Below, piece by piece: positions 8,200 to 16,711 of a stretch of DNA of 54,688 bases. The position numbers and the translations under genes were made by a program. The notes below the pieces were generated by a model that was not told where the DNA came from, searched no databases, and worked only from the letters and a program-made list of their open reading frames with translations. The DNA lies in the NCBI GenBank assembly GCA_944390805.1, contig CALXQW010000026.1, forward strand, positions 1 through 54,688, written 5' to 3'. Every line of letters starts with the position of its first letter. Position 1 is the first letter of the stretch. Source of the DNA: an uncultured Opitutales bacterium (GTDB lineage Bacteria > Verrucomicrobiota > Verrucomicrobiia > Opitutales > Intestinicryptomonadaceae).

Positions 8200-9243
8200 A
8201 TGCTAAGTAAGCTGAAAGAATCGGGTTTTGAAAGGGTGTCCTTCCAGGAGGCGGAGGATTTAGCCCGTTCGACGGATATTATAGGCCTTGGAGCCAAGGC
8301 CGACAAAATGCGCAGGGCCTTGCACGGTACAAAGACCCACTACGCTGTAAATGCGGCGCTGACATATTCAAACACATGCGAGGCTCTCTGCCCTATATGT
8401 TCGTTTGCGCGCCGGGAGAAAGATCCGGAGGCGTATGTGCTGACTCCGCAAGATGCCTACGAGCGCGCCAAAAGATTTGTAGATGCCGGCGCGGACGAGG
8501 TCCACATAATAGGTGGAATGTACTCAAAGCTTCCTTTTGAATATTATGTAGATTTTATAAAGAATGTGCGGAAGGCCGGCCAGAAGCTTACGATAGTTGC
8601 GTTTACGGTTTCTGAGTGCGTGCTTATGTCGAGGGTTTCCGGCAAGCCGCCGGAGGAGGTAATAAAGATTTTAATGGAGGCCGGGGTAGACGCTCTTCCG
8701 GGAGGCGGTGCGGAGATATTCGACAATTCCGTACGCAAAAAGATTTCCCCCAACAAGCTTAGCGCCGAGGAATGGCTTGATGCAATGCGTACCGCGCACA
8801 AATGCGGTTTAAAGACAAATGCCACCATGCTCTTTGGGCATATAGAAAGCCCTGAGCATGTTGTAGACCATCTTATGCGCCTGCGTGCCCTGCAGGACGA
8901 AACCGGCGGATTCAAGGCTTTTGTACCACTTCCTTTCCGCAAGGGCAAAAGTTCTATAAATGCAAATTCGTCGGGGGTGTACGCTCTTAAAATCTGTGCT
9001 CTGGCTAGGATAATTTTGGACAATTTTGAGCATATACGCACGCCAGCCTCTCATTATGCCGACAGGTTTGAGGAGCTTATGCTATATTTTGGATCCGACG
9101 ATTTGGGCGGAACTTATTGGAGCGAGGAAGTCGCCGTGAGTGCGGGCGCAAAGAAGGTGTTGCGCACGGAGGACAATCTGCGTCAAACAATAACTCGCGC
9201 CGGATTTGAGCCGGTTAGGACAAATTCAAATTATGACTTATAA
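8200..9243 (+). CDS. mqnE: Aminofutalosine synthase MqnE (radical SAM)
   Basis: MqnE joins the enolpyruvyl compound made by MqnA to SAM-derived adenosine, giving aminofutalosine. The radical-SAM cluster motif is C60-x3-C64-x2-C67 (CEALCPIC). The phrases ADEVHIIGGMYSKLPFEYYV and LPGGGAEIFDNSVRKKI separate MqnE from MqnC, which has a different sequence at the second place. Length is 347 residues from ATG 8200; an in-frame TTG two codons earlier is an alternative. No clear Shine-Dalgarno sequence precedes it. It is the first gene of the plus-strand mqn operon and overlaps mqnA by 11 nt. Confidence 0.93.
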   Translation: MLSKLKESGFERVSFQEAEDLARSTDIIGLGAKADKMRRALHGTKTHYAVNAALTYSNTCEALCPICSFARREKDPEAYVLTPQDAYERAKRFVDAGADEVHIIGGMYSKLPFEYYVDFIKNVRKAGQKLTIVAFTVSECVLMSRVSGKPPEEVIKILMEAGVDALPGGGAEIFDNSVRKKISPNKLSAEEWLDAMRTAHKCGLKTNATMLFGHIESPEHVVDHLMRLRALQDETGGFKAFVPLPFRKGKSSINANSSGVYALKICALARIILDNFEHIRTPASHYADRFEELMLYFGSDDLGGTYWSEEVAVSAGAKKVLRTEDNLRQTITRAGFEPVRTNSNYDL

Positions 9244-10003
9244 TATAGGCAGGGTTTCATATGTGAACAGCTATCCGCTGTTTTTGTCGGACTTTCCGTT
9301 CGACTGCAACATAGTGCGCAACTATCCCGCCGCGCTCAACGAGGCCTGCGCCCGCGGAGAGCTTGACGTCTCCTTAATATCGCTTTGGAGTTACGGGCGC
9401 ATAAAAGACACATACAAAATACTGCCTAATTTTTGCATAGCCGGCGATGGCGACGTAAAGAGCGTTATACTATCCTCAAAGTATCCCATAGACTCATTGG
9501 GAGGCAAGAAGATCTTTCTTACGCCCGAGTCCAAATCGTCAGTTAGCGCCTTCAGGGCCATGTGTCTGGAGAAGTACGGGTTTGATCCATACTCAAACCG
9601 CTCAGATTCTCCCGAGGGCGTCGATGCCGTATTTCTTATAGGAGACGCCGCGCTTTGTTTTGATTCAAGCGATTTTAATTACAGGTACGACTTTGGCGCA
9701 CTATGGAAAAAGGTTATGACCTTTCCCATGGTTTACGCTGTGGTTGTTGTTAAGAATGAATTGTTCGACGTTTTGAAAGACGGCCTTTGCGAAGGTTTTT
9801 GCCGTTCGCTTGAGATTTTTGCAAAAGATCCTGCTCTTTACAGCCGGAATTGCGCTGCGGAGTTTGCCGCCTCTTCCGGAGGAAAACTGAGATGTCTTTC
9901 TGCTGAGGAGCTTTTGGATTACTATAATGTGCTTGTGTACAGGCTTGGAGACGCCGACTTCAAAAAAAATCTTCTTTTAGCGAGGAAACATGGAGCTTTT
10001 TGA
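9233..10003 (+). CDS. mqnA: Chorismate dehydratase MqnA
   Basis: MqnA dehydrates chorismate to 3-[(1-carboxyvinyl)oxy]benzoate, the first step of the futalosine pathway. The 256-residue protein begins MTYNIGRVSYVNSYPLF, the usual MqnA opening (IGxVxYxNxxPL). It continues with NYPAALNEACARGELDVSLIS and FLIGDAALCF, typical of this periplasmic-binding-protein-like family. The ATG at 9233 lies inside the last codons of mqnE, with AGGA at 9217-9220 as a ribosome-binding site. It overlaps mqnC by 14 nt. The open frame extends upstream to 9206, but the extra residues do not fit MqnA. Confidence 0.94.
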   Translation: MTYNIGRVSYVNSYPLFLSDFPFDCNIVRNYPAALNEACARGELDVSLISLWSYGRIKDTYKILPNFCIAGDGDVKSVILSSKYPIDSLGGKKIFLTPESKSSVSAFRAMCLEKYGFDPYSNRSDSPEGVDAVFLIGDAALCFDSSDFNYRYDFGALWKKVMTFPMVYAVVVVKNELFDVLKDGLCEGFCRSLEIFAKDPALYSRNCAAEFAASSGGKLRCLSAEELLDYYNVLVYRLGDADFKKNLLLARKHGAF

Positions 10004-11039
10004 AAAGATAAAAAACGGTGGCAGGATATCGGTTTCCGAGGCGCTAGAGATATGGAGCGGGGGCTTTTACGAGCTTGCCCGGTGCGCGCGGGCGCGGTCT
10101 GAGAGCTTGGGCTTGGGAGACGGCGTAGGCTACATAGTAAACCGCATGATAAACTATTCCAACATATGCCGCGCCAGATGCAAATTTTGCGCATATCACG
10201 CTAAGGCCGGAGTGATAGACGCCTTCAGGCTGTCGGACGACGAGATACTCAAGATAGTTGAAGACAGTGTTTCCTGCGGCGCCGTTCAGATAATGTTGCA
10301 AGGTGGGCTCCACCCTGATTTTAACTTGGAATGGGCATGTTCTATATTAAGGAAGATATCTTCTGCATATCCTAAACTTGCCCTACATGCGTTTTCGCCG
10401 TCGGAAGTTGTGTGCTTTGCCGACGGTGCGGGGGTGTCTGTTAAAGAGGCTTTAAAGAGGCTGAAAGATTCGGGGCTTACATCTTTGCCGGGAGCGGCAG
10501 ATTTGCTCGTGGAGGATATAAGGAAAAAGTACTGCCCGTCAAAATGTTCAATAGCCCGCTGGAGAGAGGTTATGGTATCTCTTGCGTCTTTGGGGATGCG
10601 CTCTAGCGCCACTATGACATTTGGCATGGGTGAGACTCTCGCGCAGAGAATGGAGCATTTGGAGTTTGTGAGGTCTGTACAGGACGAATGCGGCGTGTTC
10701 GACGCATTCATAGCCTGGCCGCTTGCGCCTGAGAATACGGAGCTTAAGGATATTCCTCGCCTTGGGGCGGCGGAATTTCTAATGACGCTTGCCCTTTCGA
10801 GGGTATTTTTGGACAACATAAGAAATGTGCAGTCGGGCTGGCTTACGGAGGGCTTGGATATAGCCCAGCTGGCTCTTAATATGGGCGCAAACGACGTTGG
10901 CGGAGTTCTTATGGACGAGATGGTTGTTCGTGCTGCTGGTATAGACAATAAGACTGGTTCCGCCGGAATGGAGGATTGCATACGCCGCGCGGGTAAAGTT
11001 CCATTTAGGCGCGATAATTTTTACAGGAGGATATCATGA
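9990..11039 (+). CDS. mqnC: Cyclic dehypoxanthinyl futalosine synthase MqnC (radical SAM)
   Basis: MqnC cyclises dehypoxanthinyl futalosine by radical SAM chemistry. The protein has 349 residues, with the cluster motif C60-x3-C64-x2-C67 (CRARCKFC) after INYSNI. QIMLQGGLHPDF, TSLPGAADLLVEDIRKKYCP and SSATMTFGMGE match the MqnC pattern, and the C-terminal ANDVGGVLMDEMVV is shared with MqnE. The usual glycine-rich LPGGGAEIL stretch reads LPGAADLL here, a mild divergence. The start overlaps the end of mqnA, and the stop shares bases with the ATG of mqnD. Confidence 0.92.
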   Translation: MELFEKIKNGGRISVSEALEIWSGGFYELARCARARSESLGLGDGVGYIVNRMINYSNICRARCKFCAYHAKAGVIDAFRLSDDEILKIVEDSVSCGAVQIMLQGGLHPDFNLEWACSILRKISSAYPKLALHAFSPSEVVCFADGAGVSVKEALKRLKDSGLTSLPGAADLLVEDIRKKYCPSKCSIARWREVMVSLASLGMRSSATMTFGMGETLAQRMEHLEFVRSVQDECGVFDAFIAWPLAPENTELKDIPRLGAAEFLMTLALSRVFLDNIRNVQSGWLTEGLDIAQLALNMGANDVGGVLMDEMVVRAAGIDNKTGSAGMEDCIRRAGKVPFRRDNFYRRIS

Positions 11040-11863
11040 CGCACACATCTGGCTCTAAAATTCCCTTTGCCATAACGCCGTGTCCAAACGATGTTTTCTC
11101 CTACTGTTATTGGATGCAGGAAAACGACGCTTCTCGGGGCGAGCCTAGCGCATTTGAATTTTCCTTCGACGACATAGAAACGCTGAATTTGCGCGCTAAA
11201 GAATCTTTTAGTCCCATAACAAAGCTATCTTTTGCCTCATACCTTAAAAATTCGGGCAATTACGCACTGTTAGACGCTGGTGCCGCGCTTGGTGTGGGTA
11301 CGGGGCCCGTGCTTGTAGGCAGGCTTGCCAAGGATGAAGTTTTATCTCGGGCTTCTGATGACGAAAACTTTGAGATACTTGTTCCCGGTTTAGACACAAC
11401 AGCAGCCTTGCTTTTAAAATTCTGGCTTGGCGGAAGAAAAGTGAGGCTTAAGCCGATGTATTTTAGGGATATACTTCCCGCGATATCCGCCCATGAGGCC
11501 GACTGCGGGGTACTTATACACGAGGGGCGCTTTGTATTTAAAGATTCGGGGCTTAACCTGATAGAAGACCTTGGCGGCTTTTGGACCGATAAGACATCCC
11601 TGCCGGTGCCACTGGGGTGCATATGCCTGCGCAAGGACCTGATTGAGAGAAAAGCGCAGATAGAGGAACTTATACGCAAAGGCCTGGATTATGCCTTCAG
11701 CCATGAGTCTGAAGTTTTGCCTGTGGTGGCGTCATATGCGCAATATCTTGCGCCCGATGTATTGAAGAAGCACATATATGCGTTTGTGAACAAATATTCC
11801 TTCGACATATCGGATATATCCGCTTCTTTAATAGGCAATCTTAAGAGATGTTCCGATGAATAA
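11036..11863 (+). CDS. mqnD: 1,4-dihydroxy-6-naphthoate synthase MqnD
   Basis: MqnD converts cyclic dehypoxanthinyl futalosine to 1,4-dihydroxy-6-naphthoate. The 275-residue protein has the family opening ITPCPNDVFSYCYWM, then DIETLNLRAKESFSPITKLS and GTGPVLVGR. GVLIHEGRFVF, with the histidine implicated in catalysis in the family, follows near residue 160. The ATG at 11036 overlaps the TGA of mqnC, and GGAGG lies just upstream at the end of mqnC. It also overlaps mqnB slightly. The assignment is firm from motifs and operon position. Confidence 0.93.
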   Translation: MTHTSGSKIPFAITPCPNDVFSYCYWMQENDASRGEPSAFEFSFDDIETLNLRAKESFSPITKLSFASYLKNSGNYALLDAGAALGVGTGPVLVGRLAKDEVLSRASDDENFEILVPGLDTTAALLLKFWLGGRKVRLKPMYFRDILPAISAHEADCGVLIHEGRFVFKDSGLNLIEDLGGFWTDKTSLPVPLGCICLRKDLIERKAQIEELIRKGLDYAFSHESEVLPVVASYAQYLAPDVLKKHIYAFVNKYSFDISDISASLIGNLKRCSDE

Positions 11864-12452
11864 CAGGGGGGCAAAGGCATTTTTATTCGCCACGGAGCTT
11901 GAGGCGCGCAGCGCCATAAATGCATTCGGGTTTAAGCTATTGCGCGAGAGGCCGTTTAAGGTATTTGAAGACGACAAGGGTAATTTGCTTTTTATTTCCC
12001 GCGTGGGAATATTGAATGCTGCCGACTGTATGTGGTATGCTGCGAGAGACTGCGGGGTTTCTTCGGTATGTAATATAGGCGCATGCGGAGCGTTGAAGTC
12101 CGGTTTTGAAATTGGTGATTTTGTGCGGATAACAAGGTGCATTTTCAATTTCAAATATTCGCGCAAGGTATATTCGCCTTCATTGAGTTGCGGAGGAAAA
12201 TTAGACTCGTTGAAGGGTGCGTCTCTCATTACGTCGGTAAACCCCGTTGTGCTGAAGAGCGAGCGCGAGAGATTATCTGGCTATGCAGATGTTGTAGACA
12301 TGGAATTTTACGCAATATGCAAGGCTGCCGAGTTAAACGGAATAGAGGTCAGCGCCATAAAATACGTCAGCGACTTCTCCGAAAATTGCAACATAGAAAA
12401 GAACATACAAAAGCTTGAATGCAAGCTTTTGGAATATGGGGAGATATTCTAA
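11856..12452 (+). CDS. mqnB: Futalosine/aminofutalosine nucleosidase, MqnB-like
   Basis: This 198-residue protein belongs to the MTAN/PNP nucleosidase fold. It shows FLFATELEARSAI near the N-terminus, NIGACGAL near residue 74, and VVDMEFYAICKAAELNG followed by AIKYVSDFSE. The ME glutamate and the SD aspartate align by pattern with the catalytic Glu and Asp of MTA/SAH nucleosidase. In this operon the expected step is release of hypoxanthine or adenine from (amino)futalosine. It is shorter than typical MqnB (about 220-240 residues) and fairly divergent, so it was identified from motifs and context together. It overlaps mqnD by 8 nt. Confidence 0.82.
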   Translation: MNNRGAKAFLFATELEARSAINAFGFKLLRERPFKVFEDDKGNLLFISRVGILNAADCMWYAARDCGVSSVCNIGACGALKSGFEIGDFVRITRCIFNFKYSRKVYSPSLSCGGKLDSLKGASLITSVNPVVLKSERERLSGYADVVDMEFYAICKAAELNGIEVSAIKYVSDFSENCNIEKNIQKLECKLLEYGEIF

Positions 12453-12453
12453 A

Positions 12454-13149
12454 GTGGCATTCTGCTCAAAGACAGGCCGTAGGGCCGCAATGCTATGCGG
12501 GGCGTTGATAGCCGCGCTAGTGGTGGTTGTATCCTACGCGCTCTTTGGCGGGGAGATGGCTGTTTTAAGCGACTGCGCGCGCAGGTTTTGCGGCGAAATA
12601 TCCGAATATTTAAATCTTGTTCCGGTTTGGGCCTATACGCTAGCCATATTTATTTTGCCCATATTTTTCTTTCCAGTGAGCCTTATTTTTATGATAGCCG
12701 GCAACAAGGCCGCCTGCGGGGAATGTTCATTTTGGGAGGTTTACGCATTTTGTGCGCTGGGGCTTACTTTAAATGTGCTTTTCACCTATTTTTTAGCGGC
12801 ATTTTTTGGCTCTTTTGCGGAGAAGCTTTTGGCAAAAAGGGGAGTGTCTGTTCCCAAAGTCCGTTCGGACGACGAGTGCGAGGTCATCCTTCTTATACGC
12901 ATGATACCAGGAAACCCTCTTATAATACAAAACTACATACTTGGGCTTGCCCGCGTAAATTATTTAAAGTACGTTCTTATATCGGTTCCCTTTCAGCTTA
13001 TAACGCTTGCCGCCTACATGTATTTTGGCGAGAGTGTCTTTGAGGGAGATTTTGCCGGAATATCCATGGCTGTAAGCCTGATAGTAATTCTTGCGCTCAT
13101 AGCGCGCATAGTTTCAAAGCGTTGTTCGCGCAGGGTTGGAAATGTCTGA
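12454..13149 (+). CDS. TVP38/TMEM64 (DedA/VTT superfamily) membrane protein
   Basis: This is a hydrophobic protein with about six membrane segments. Its VTT-domain signature reads LLIRMIPGNPLIIQNYILGL, followed by ARVNYLKYVLISVPFQLI and AAYMYFGES. Members of this superfamily are linked to lipid scrambling or transport; the substrate here is unknown. The GTG at 12454 lies 1 nt after the mqnB stop with GGGGAG about 10 nt upstream, which makes it the best start; an ATG at 12436 and a TTG at 12415 are also in frame. It lies inside the mqn operon and overlaps xseA by 8 nt. A role in menaquinone synthesis is not implied by sequence. Confidence 0.82.
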   Translation: MAFCSKTGRRAAMLCGALIAALVVVVSYALFGGEMAVLSDCARRFCGEISEYLNLVPVWAYTLAIFILPIFFFPVSLIFMIAGNKAACGECSFWEVYAFCALGLTLNVLFTYFLAAFFGSFAEKLLAKRGVSVPKVRSDDECEVILLIRMIPGNPLIIQNYILGLARVNYLKYVLISVPFQLITLAAYMYFGESVFEGDFAGISMAVSLIVILALIARIVSKRCSRRVGNV

Positions 13150-14413
13150 TTTTCTTGAAAGAAGCGATGAAATCTTGAGCGTGTCGGAGTTTTCGAGGCG
13201 CTTTAAGACTCTTGTAAAAACCGCCGTGCCCGAATTTTGGATACGCGGCGAGGTATCTGGTACAAAGACTTACTCGAGCGGGCATACATATTTCACCCTC
13301 AAGGACGAGGGCGCAACGCTGTCTGCTGTTTTGTTCAAAGGCTACGCACGCGGAATGTCGGTTAAGATTTCCGATGGCGCGCGCGTTTTGCTCTATGGAG
13401 AGGTAGGCATTTACGAGACTCGCGGAACTTACCAGTTTATCGTCAAGGCCGCTCTCGACGACGGCGCCGGAGAACTTGCGCGGCGCTTTGAGGCCCTGAA
13501 GAGGAAGCTTGAGTCTGAAGGCTTGTTCGATCCTCTGCGCAAGCGCGCCATACCTCGTTTCCCAAAGCGCATAGCGGTTATAACAAGCCCTTCAGGAGCC
13601 GCCATACGAGATTTTGTAAGCATATTGCGCAGACGCATGTGGTTTGGAGAGATTCTGATATTTCCGTGCCGCGTGCAGGGGGCTGAGGCCGCCGGAGAGA
13701 TAGTATCCGCTCTGCGTAGCGCGCAGGAGACGGAAGGTATAGATCTTGTAGTGGTGATGCGTGGCGGCGGTAGCCTTGAGGATCTTTGGCCGTTTAACGA
13801 AGAAATTGTTGCCCGCGCCGTGGCAGGTTGCAGCATTCCTGTAATTTCAGCCGTAGGGCACGAGATAGATTTTTCCCTTTCCGATTTTGCCGCAGACTTA
13901 AGGGCTGAAACTCCAAGCGCTGCTGCAGAGCTTGTATCCAGCGGATTTCTAAACATTGTAGACCGCCTGCGGGAAACTGGCGAAGAGATATTTTCCATCT
14001 GCGAAACTTCCCTTGCCGATTACGCTCAAAGGCTTGAAAATATAGGGCGTCTTCTGCGTTTGAATTCTCCGGCTGGGAAGGTTGAAAATTACTGTATAAG
14101 GCTCGACGAGCTGTACTCGCGCCTGCTCATAATAGGGGAGGGTGCTGTCTCTAAAAACAGAGAGGTTCTTGCGGCGCTTTCTGCGCGATTTGGAGCGTTG
14201 CGGCCGTCGGAGAGAATTTCCGATATGGCAGAACGCTTAAATCTGATAGAGAGGAATCTGAAGTCTCTTAGTTTTGAGTCTGCTCTCGGCAGAGGATTTG
14301 CCGCAGTGCTTGGGGCTAACGGAAAATTTAAAAGCTCCGCGCGCGATTTCTTGCCCGGGGAAAATATCAAGATACGCTTTTCTGACGGGGACGTTGATGC
14401 TACAACGCATTGA
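13142..14413 (+). CDS. xseA: Exodeoxyribonuclease VII large subunit XseA
   Basis: XseA is the catalytic subunit of ExoVII, which degrades single-stranded DNA in both directions. The N-terminal OB-fold reads FWIRGEVSGTKTYSSGHTYF. The catalytic part has AVITSPSGAAIRDFVSILRRR, VVMRGGGSLEDLWPFNEE and VISAVGHEIDFSLSDFAADL, all characteristic. At 423 residues it is within the normal range. The C-terminal third is probably coiled-coil. The small subunit gene xseB is not next to it or elsewhere in the window. It starts inside the end of the TVP38-like gene; a TTG at 13136 is an alternative start. Confidence 0.95.
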   Translation: MSDFLERSDEILSVSEFSRRFKTLVKTAVPEFWIRGEVSGTKTYSSGHTYFTLKDEGATLSAVLFKGYARGMSVKISDGARVLLYGEVGIYETRGTYQFIVKAALDDGAGELARRFEALKRKLESEGLFDPLRKRAIPRFPKRIAVITSPSGAAIRDFVSILRRRMWFGEILIFPCRVQGAEAAGEIVSALRSAQETEGIDLVVVMRGGGSLEDLWPFNEEIVARAVAGCSIPVISAVGHEIDFSLSDFAADLRAETPSAAAELVSSGFLNIVDRLRETGEEIFSICETSLADYAQRLENIGRLLRLNSPAGKVENYCIRLDELYSRLLIIGEGAVSKNREVLAALSARFGALRPSERISDMAERLNLIERNLKSLSFESALGRGFAAVLGANGKFKSSARDFLPGENIKIRFSDGDVDATTH

Positions 14414-14578
14414 TGCTTATCTCCAAGTCTTTTTCCACTCTCTACAAATAAAAGGGTGCCTGACTGGTTGTTATCATGCGTTTTTTTATGAGTGGTTTCT
14501 CGTATGCAAGGTGGTTTTGTTACTTTCTAGTATTTTGCGTAGCGCGTTTAGTATTTATTCAAAAAACTCTTAATTGCA

Positions 14579-14619
14579 TAAAAAATGCGCGCGCAATATA
14601 GAACTATTGCACGCGCATT
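14579..14619 (-). terminator. Rho-independent terminator of ftsH
   Basis: A 15-bp stem (arms 14584-14598 and 14605-14619) is followed on the minus strand by six T. The one imperfect position is a G-U pair only when read from the minus strand, which supports that direction. It lies 24 bp past the ftsH stop. Confidence 0.85.
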
Positions 14620-14642
14620 AAAAAGAAACCATTAATGCTGCC

Positions 14643-16679
14643 TTATGAGGGCTGCTCTATTGGAGCCGATGGCGGCATATCCGGATTAGGGGTGTCTGCG
14701 CTTTTTGCATTCTCAGGAGAAACATCTGAAGAAACCTCTTTTTTAGGAGAGTTATTGCTCTCTATTGGGCTTTTTATCTCGCCAAACTCTATTATTTCAT
14801 GCAGATGCTTGCCGTCTATGGTCTCGTACTTTAGCAGGGCATCGGCAATCTTTTCAAGGGTTTGCATGTTCTCGGAAAGCAAAGTGCGCGCGCGGTCGAG
14901 CTGGCCGTCCATAATCTTTGATATTTCAGAATCTATCGCCTGGGCGGTCTTCTCGCTGAAATGTTCCTCGCGGGCTATGTCTCTGCCAAGAAATATATGG
15001 TCGGTATTCTCGCCTAGAGCAACAGGGCCAAGCGCACTCATGCCCCAGTCGCAAACCATCTTTCTGGCTATCTTCGTGGCAGATTTTATGTCTCCGGAAG
15101 CCCCTGTTGAGACGTCCTTAAATACAAGCTCCTCGGCTACGCGTCCGCCTAGCGCCATGCAAATCTGGTTCAGAAGGGAACTCTTTTTTTGCATATGCAC
15201 ATCTTTTACGGGCATGAACATTGTAGAACCCATGCTTTGCCCTCTTGGAATTATCGTCACCTTGTGCACGGGCATGTCCTTTTCACCTATCAGAACCTGA
15301 AGCAGAGCGTGCCCGGCTTCGTGAAAGGCTGTCAGGCGCTTCTCGTCGGCGTCCATAAGAGTTTTGCGCTCGCGGCCAAAAAAGATTTTGTCGCGCGCTT
15401 CATCTATGTCGGCGTTGTCAACTATCTTCTTGTTGTGCCTGGCGGCAATTATTGCGCTTTCATTCAGCAGGTTTGCAAGCTCGGCACCCGAACAACCCGG
15501 CGTAACCCGCGCTATATTCTTTAAATTTACATCCTTTGAGAGATTTATCTTCGCCGCATGAACCTTGAGTATCTCCTCCCTGCCTACAACATCAGGCAGA
15601 TCTATCACAACGCGCCTGTCGAATCTTCCTGGACGCAGCAGGGCTTGGTCGAGTATGTCGGGCCTGTTTGTTGCGGCTATCACTATGATACCCTCGTGTC
15701 CGTCAAATCCGTCCATCTCGACAAGCAGCGAGTTTAACGTCTGCTCCCTCTCGTCGTGCCCGCCGCCCATGCCGGCCCCGCGCTGACGCCCAACGGCGTC
15801 TATCTCGTCTATAAATATAAGGCATGGCGCTGCCTTCTTAGCCTGGTCGAACATGTCCCTTACGCGCGCGGCTCCAACACCGACAAACAGTTCAACAAAG
15901 TCTGATCCGCTAATGGAAAAGAACGGCACATTTGCCTCGCCGGCTATCGCACGGGCCATTAGCGTCTTGCCTGTTCCAGGAGGCCCCACCATGAGTATGC
16001 CCTTTGGTATCTTTGCGCCTATATCGTTAAAGCGCTTGGGGTTTTTCAAGAATTCTACAATTTCTGCTACCTCCTCTTTGGATTCGTCGCAGCCGGCAAC
16101 ATCGTCGAAACTTACCCTGTCTTTGTCGGGCGTAAGAAGTTTTGCCTTGCTCTTGCCAAAAGCCATGCCGTTTCTGCCAGCGGCCTTCATCTGGCGGGCT
16201 ATGAGAAAATACGCTATGCCAAATAGGAGCAAAAACGGAAATACCCCAGAGAAAAATCCCGACCAAAATGTACTTGCGGGCATCTGCTTTACCGTCCACG
16301 GAACTTTCTCGTTGGTGAGCATAGTGTAGACGGAATCCGTAAGGCGCCCTTCATAGGTGAAATCCAGCGTGCGCTTGGTATCTGGCGGAGCGTCCGGCAG
16401 GGCAAACTTTGGGTTTTCTATCTTGCCTTCAACTAAATACCAGTCTTTGCCGCCTTCGGGAATGTTCTTTATGTTAAGTTCCAGAATGTTCTCCTGCTTT
16501 GCGGCATTTACAAGCTGCTTTACGTCGAAGGTCTGCTTTGTTGCCGAGTTCCCGCCGGAGATGGATACCAGCAGCATTATTGCCAATATTATCGTAGTCC
16601 AGACCAAGAGCGTCTTCATCTGGGATCTGTCCGGAGATGTGAAATTTGGTTTCTTAAACTTGTTTGGCTTTTCTTCCAT
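14643..16679 (-). CDS. ftsH: ATP-dependent zinc metalloprotease FtsH
   Basis: FtsH is an inner-membrane AAA+ protease that degrades misfolded membrane proteins and selected regulators. The 678-residue protein has membrane segments at about 22-41 and 139-161 flanking an extracytoplasmic domain. Walker A (GPPGTGKT) is at 232-239, Walker B (LIFIDEID) at 287-294, and the SRH region contains [18 protein letters not shown]. The zinc motif HEAGH is at 453-457. The tail is Pro/Ser rich. It is the last gene of the hemB-aroK-tilS-ftsH run; tilS ends 32 bp upstream of its ATG. A clear terminator follows. Confidence 0.98.
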   Translation of the reverse strand: MEEKPNKFKKPNFTSPDRSQMKTLLVWTTIILAIMLLVSISGGNSATKQTFDVKQLVNAAKQENILELNIKNIPEGGKDWYLVEGKIENPKFALPDAPPDTKRTLDFTYEGRLTDSVYTMLTNEKVPWTVKQMPASTFWSGFFSGVFPFLLLFGIAYFLIARQMKAAGRNGMAFGKSKAKLLTPDKDRVSFDDVAGCDESKEEVAEIVEFLKNPKRFNDIGAKIPKGILMVGPPGTGKTLMARAIAGEANVPFFSISGSDFVELFVGVGAARVRDMFDQAKKAAPCLIFIDEIDAVGRQRGAGMGGGHDEREQTLNSLLVEMDGFDGHEGIIVIAATNRPDILDQALLRPGRFDRRVVIDLPDVVGREEILKVHAAKINLSKDVNLKNIARVTPGCSGAELANLLNESAIIAARHNKKIVDNADIDEARDKIFFGRERKTLMDADEKRLTAFHEAGHALLQVLIGEKDMPVHKVTIIPRGQSMGSTMFMPVKDVHMQKKSSLLNQICMALGGRVAEELVFKDVSTGASGDIKSATKIARKMVCDWGMSALGPVALGENTDHIFLGRDIAREEHFSEKTAQAIDSEISKIMDGQLDRARTLLSENMQTLEKIADALLKYETIDGKHLHEIIEFGEIKSPIESNNSPKKEVSSDVSPENAKSADTPNPDMPPSAPIEQPS

Positions 16680-16711
16680 ATTTAAAATTTAAAAATAAAA
16701 ACGTAGCCTCA

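Noticed and set aside
14635..15300. 221-codon plus-strand frame antisense to ftsH
   Set aside because: It is a shadow of ftsH, whose zinc-protease motifs are unmistakable on the minus strand.
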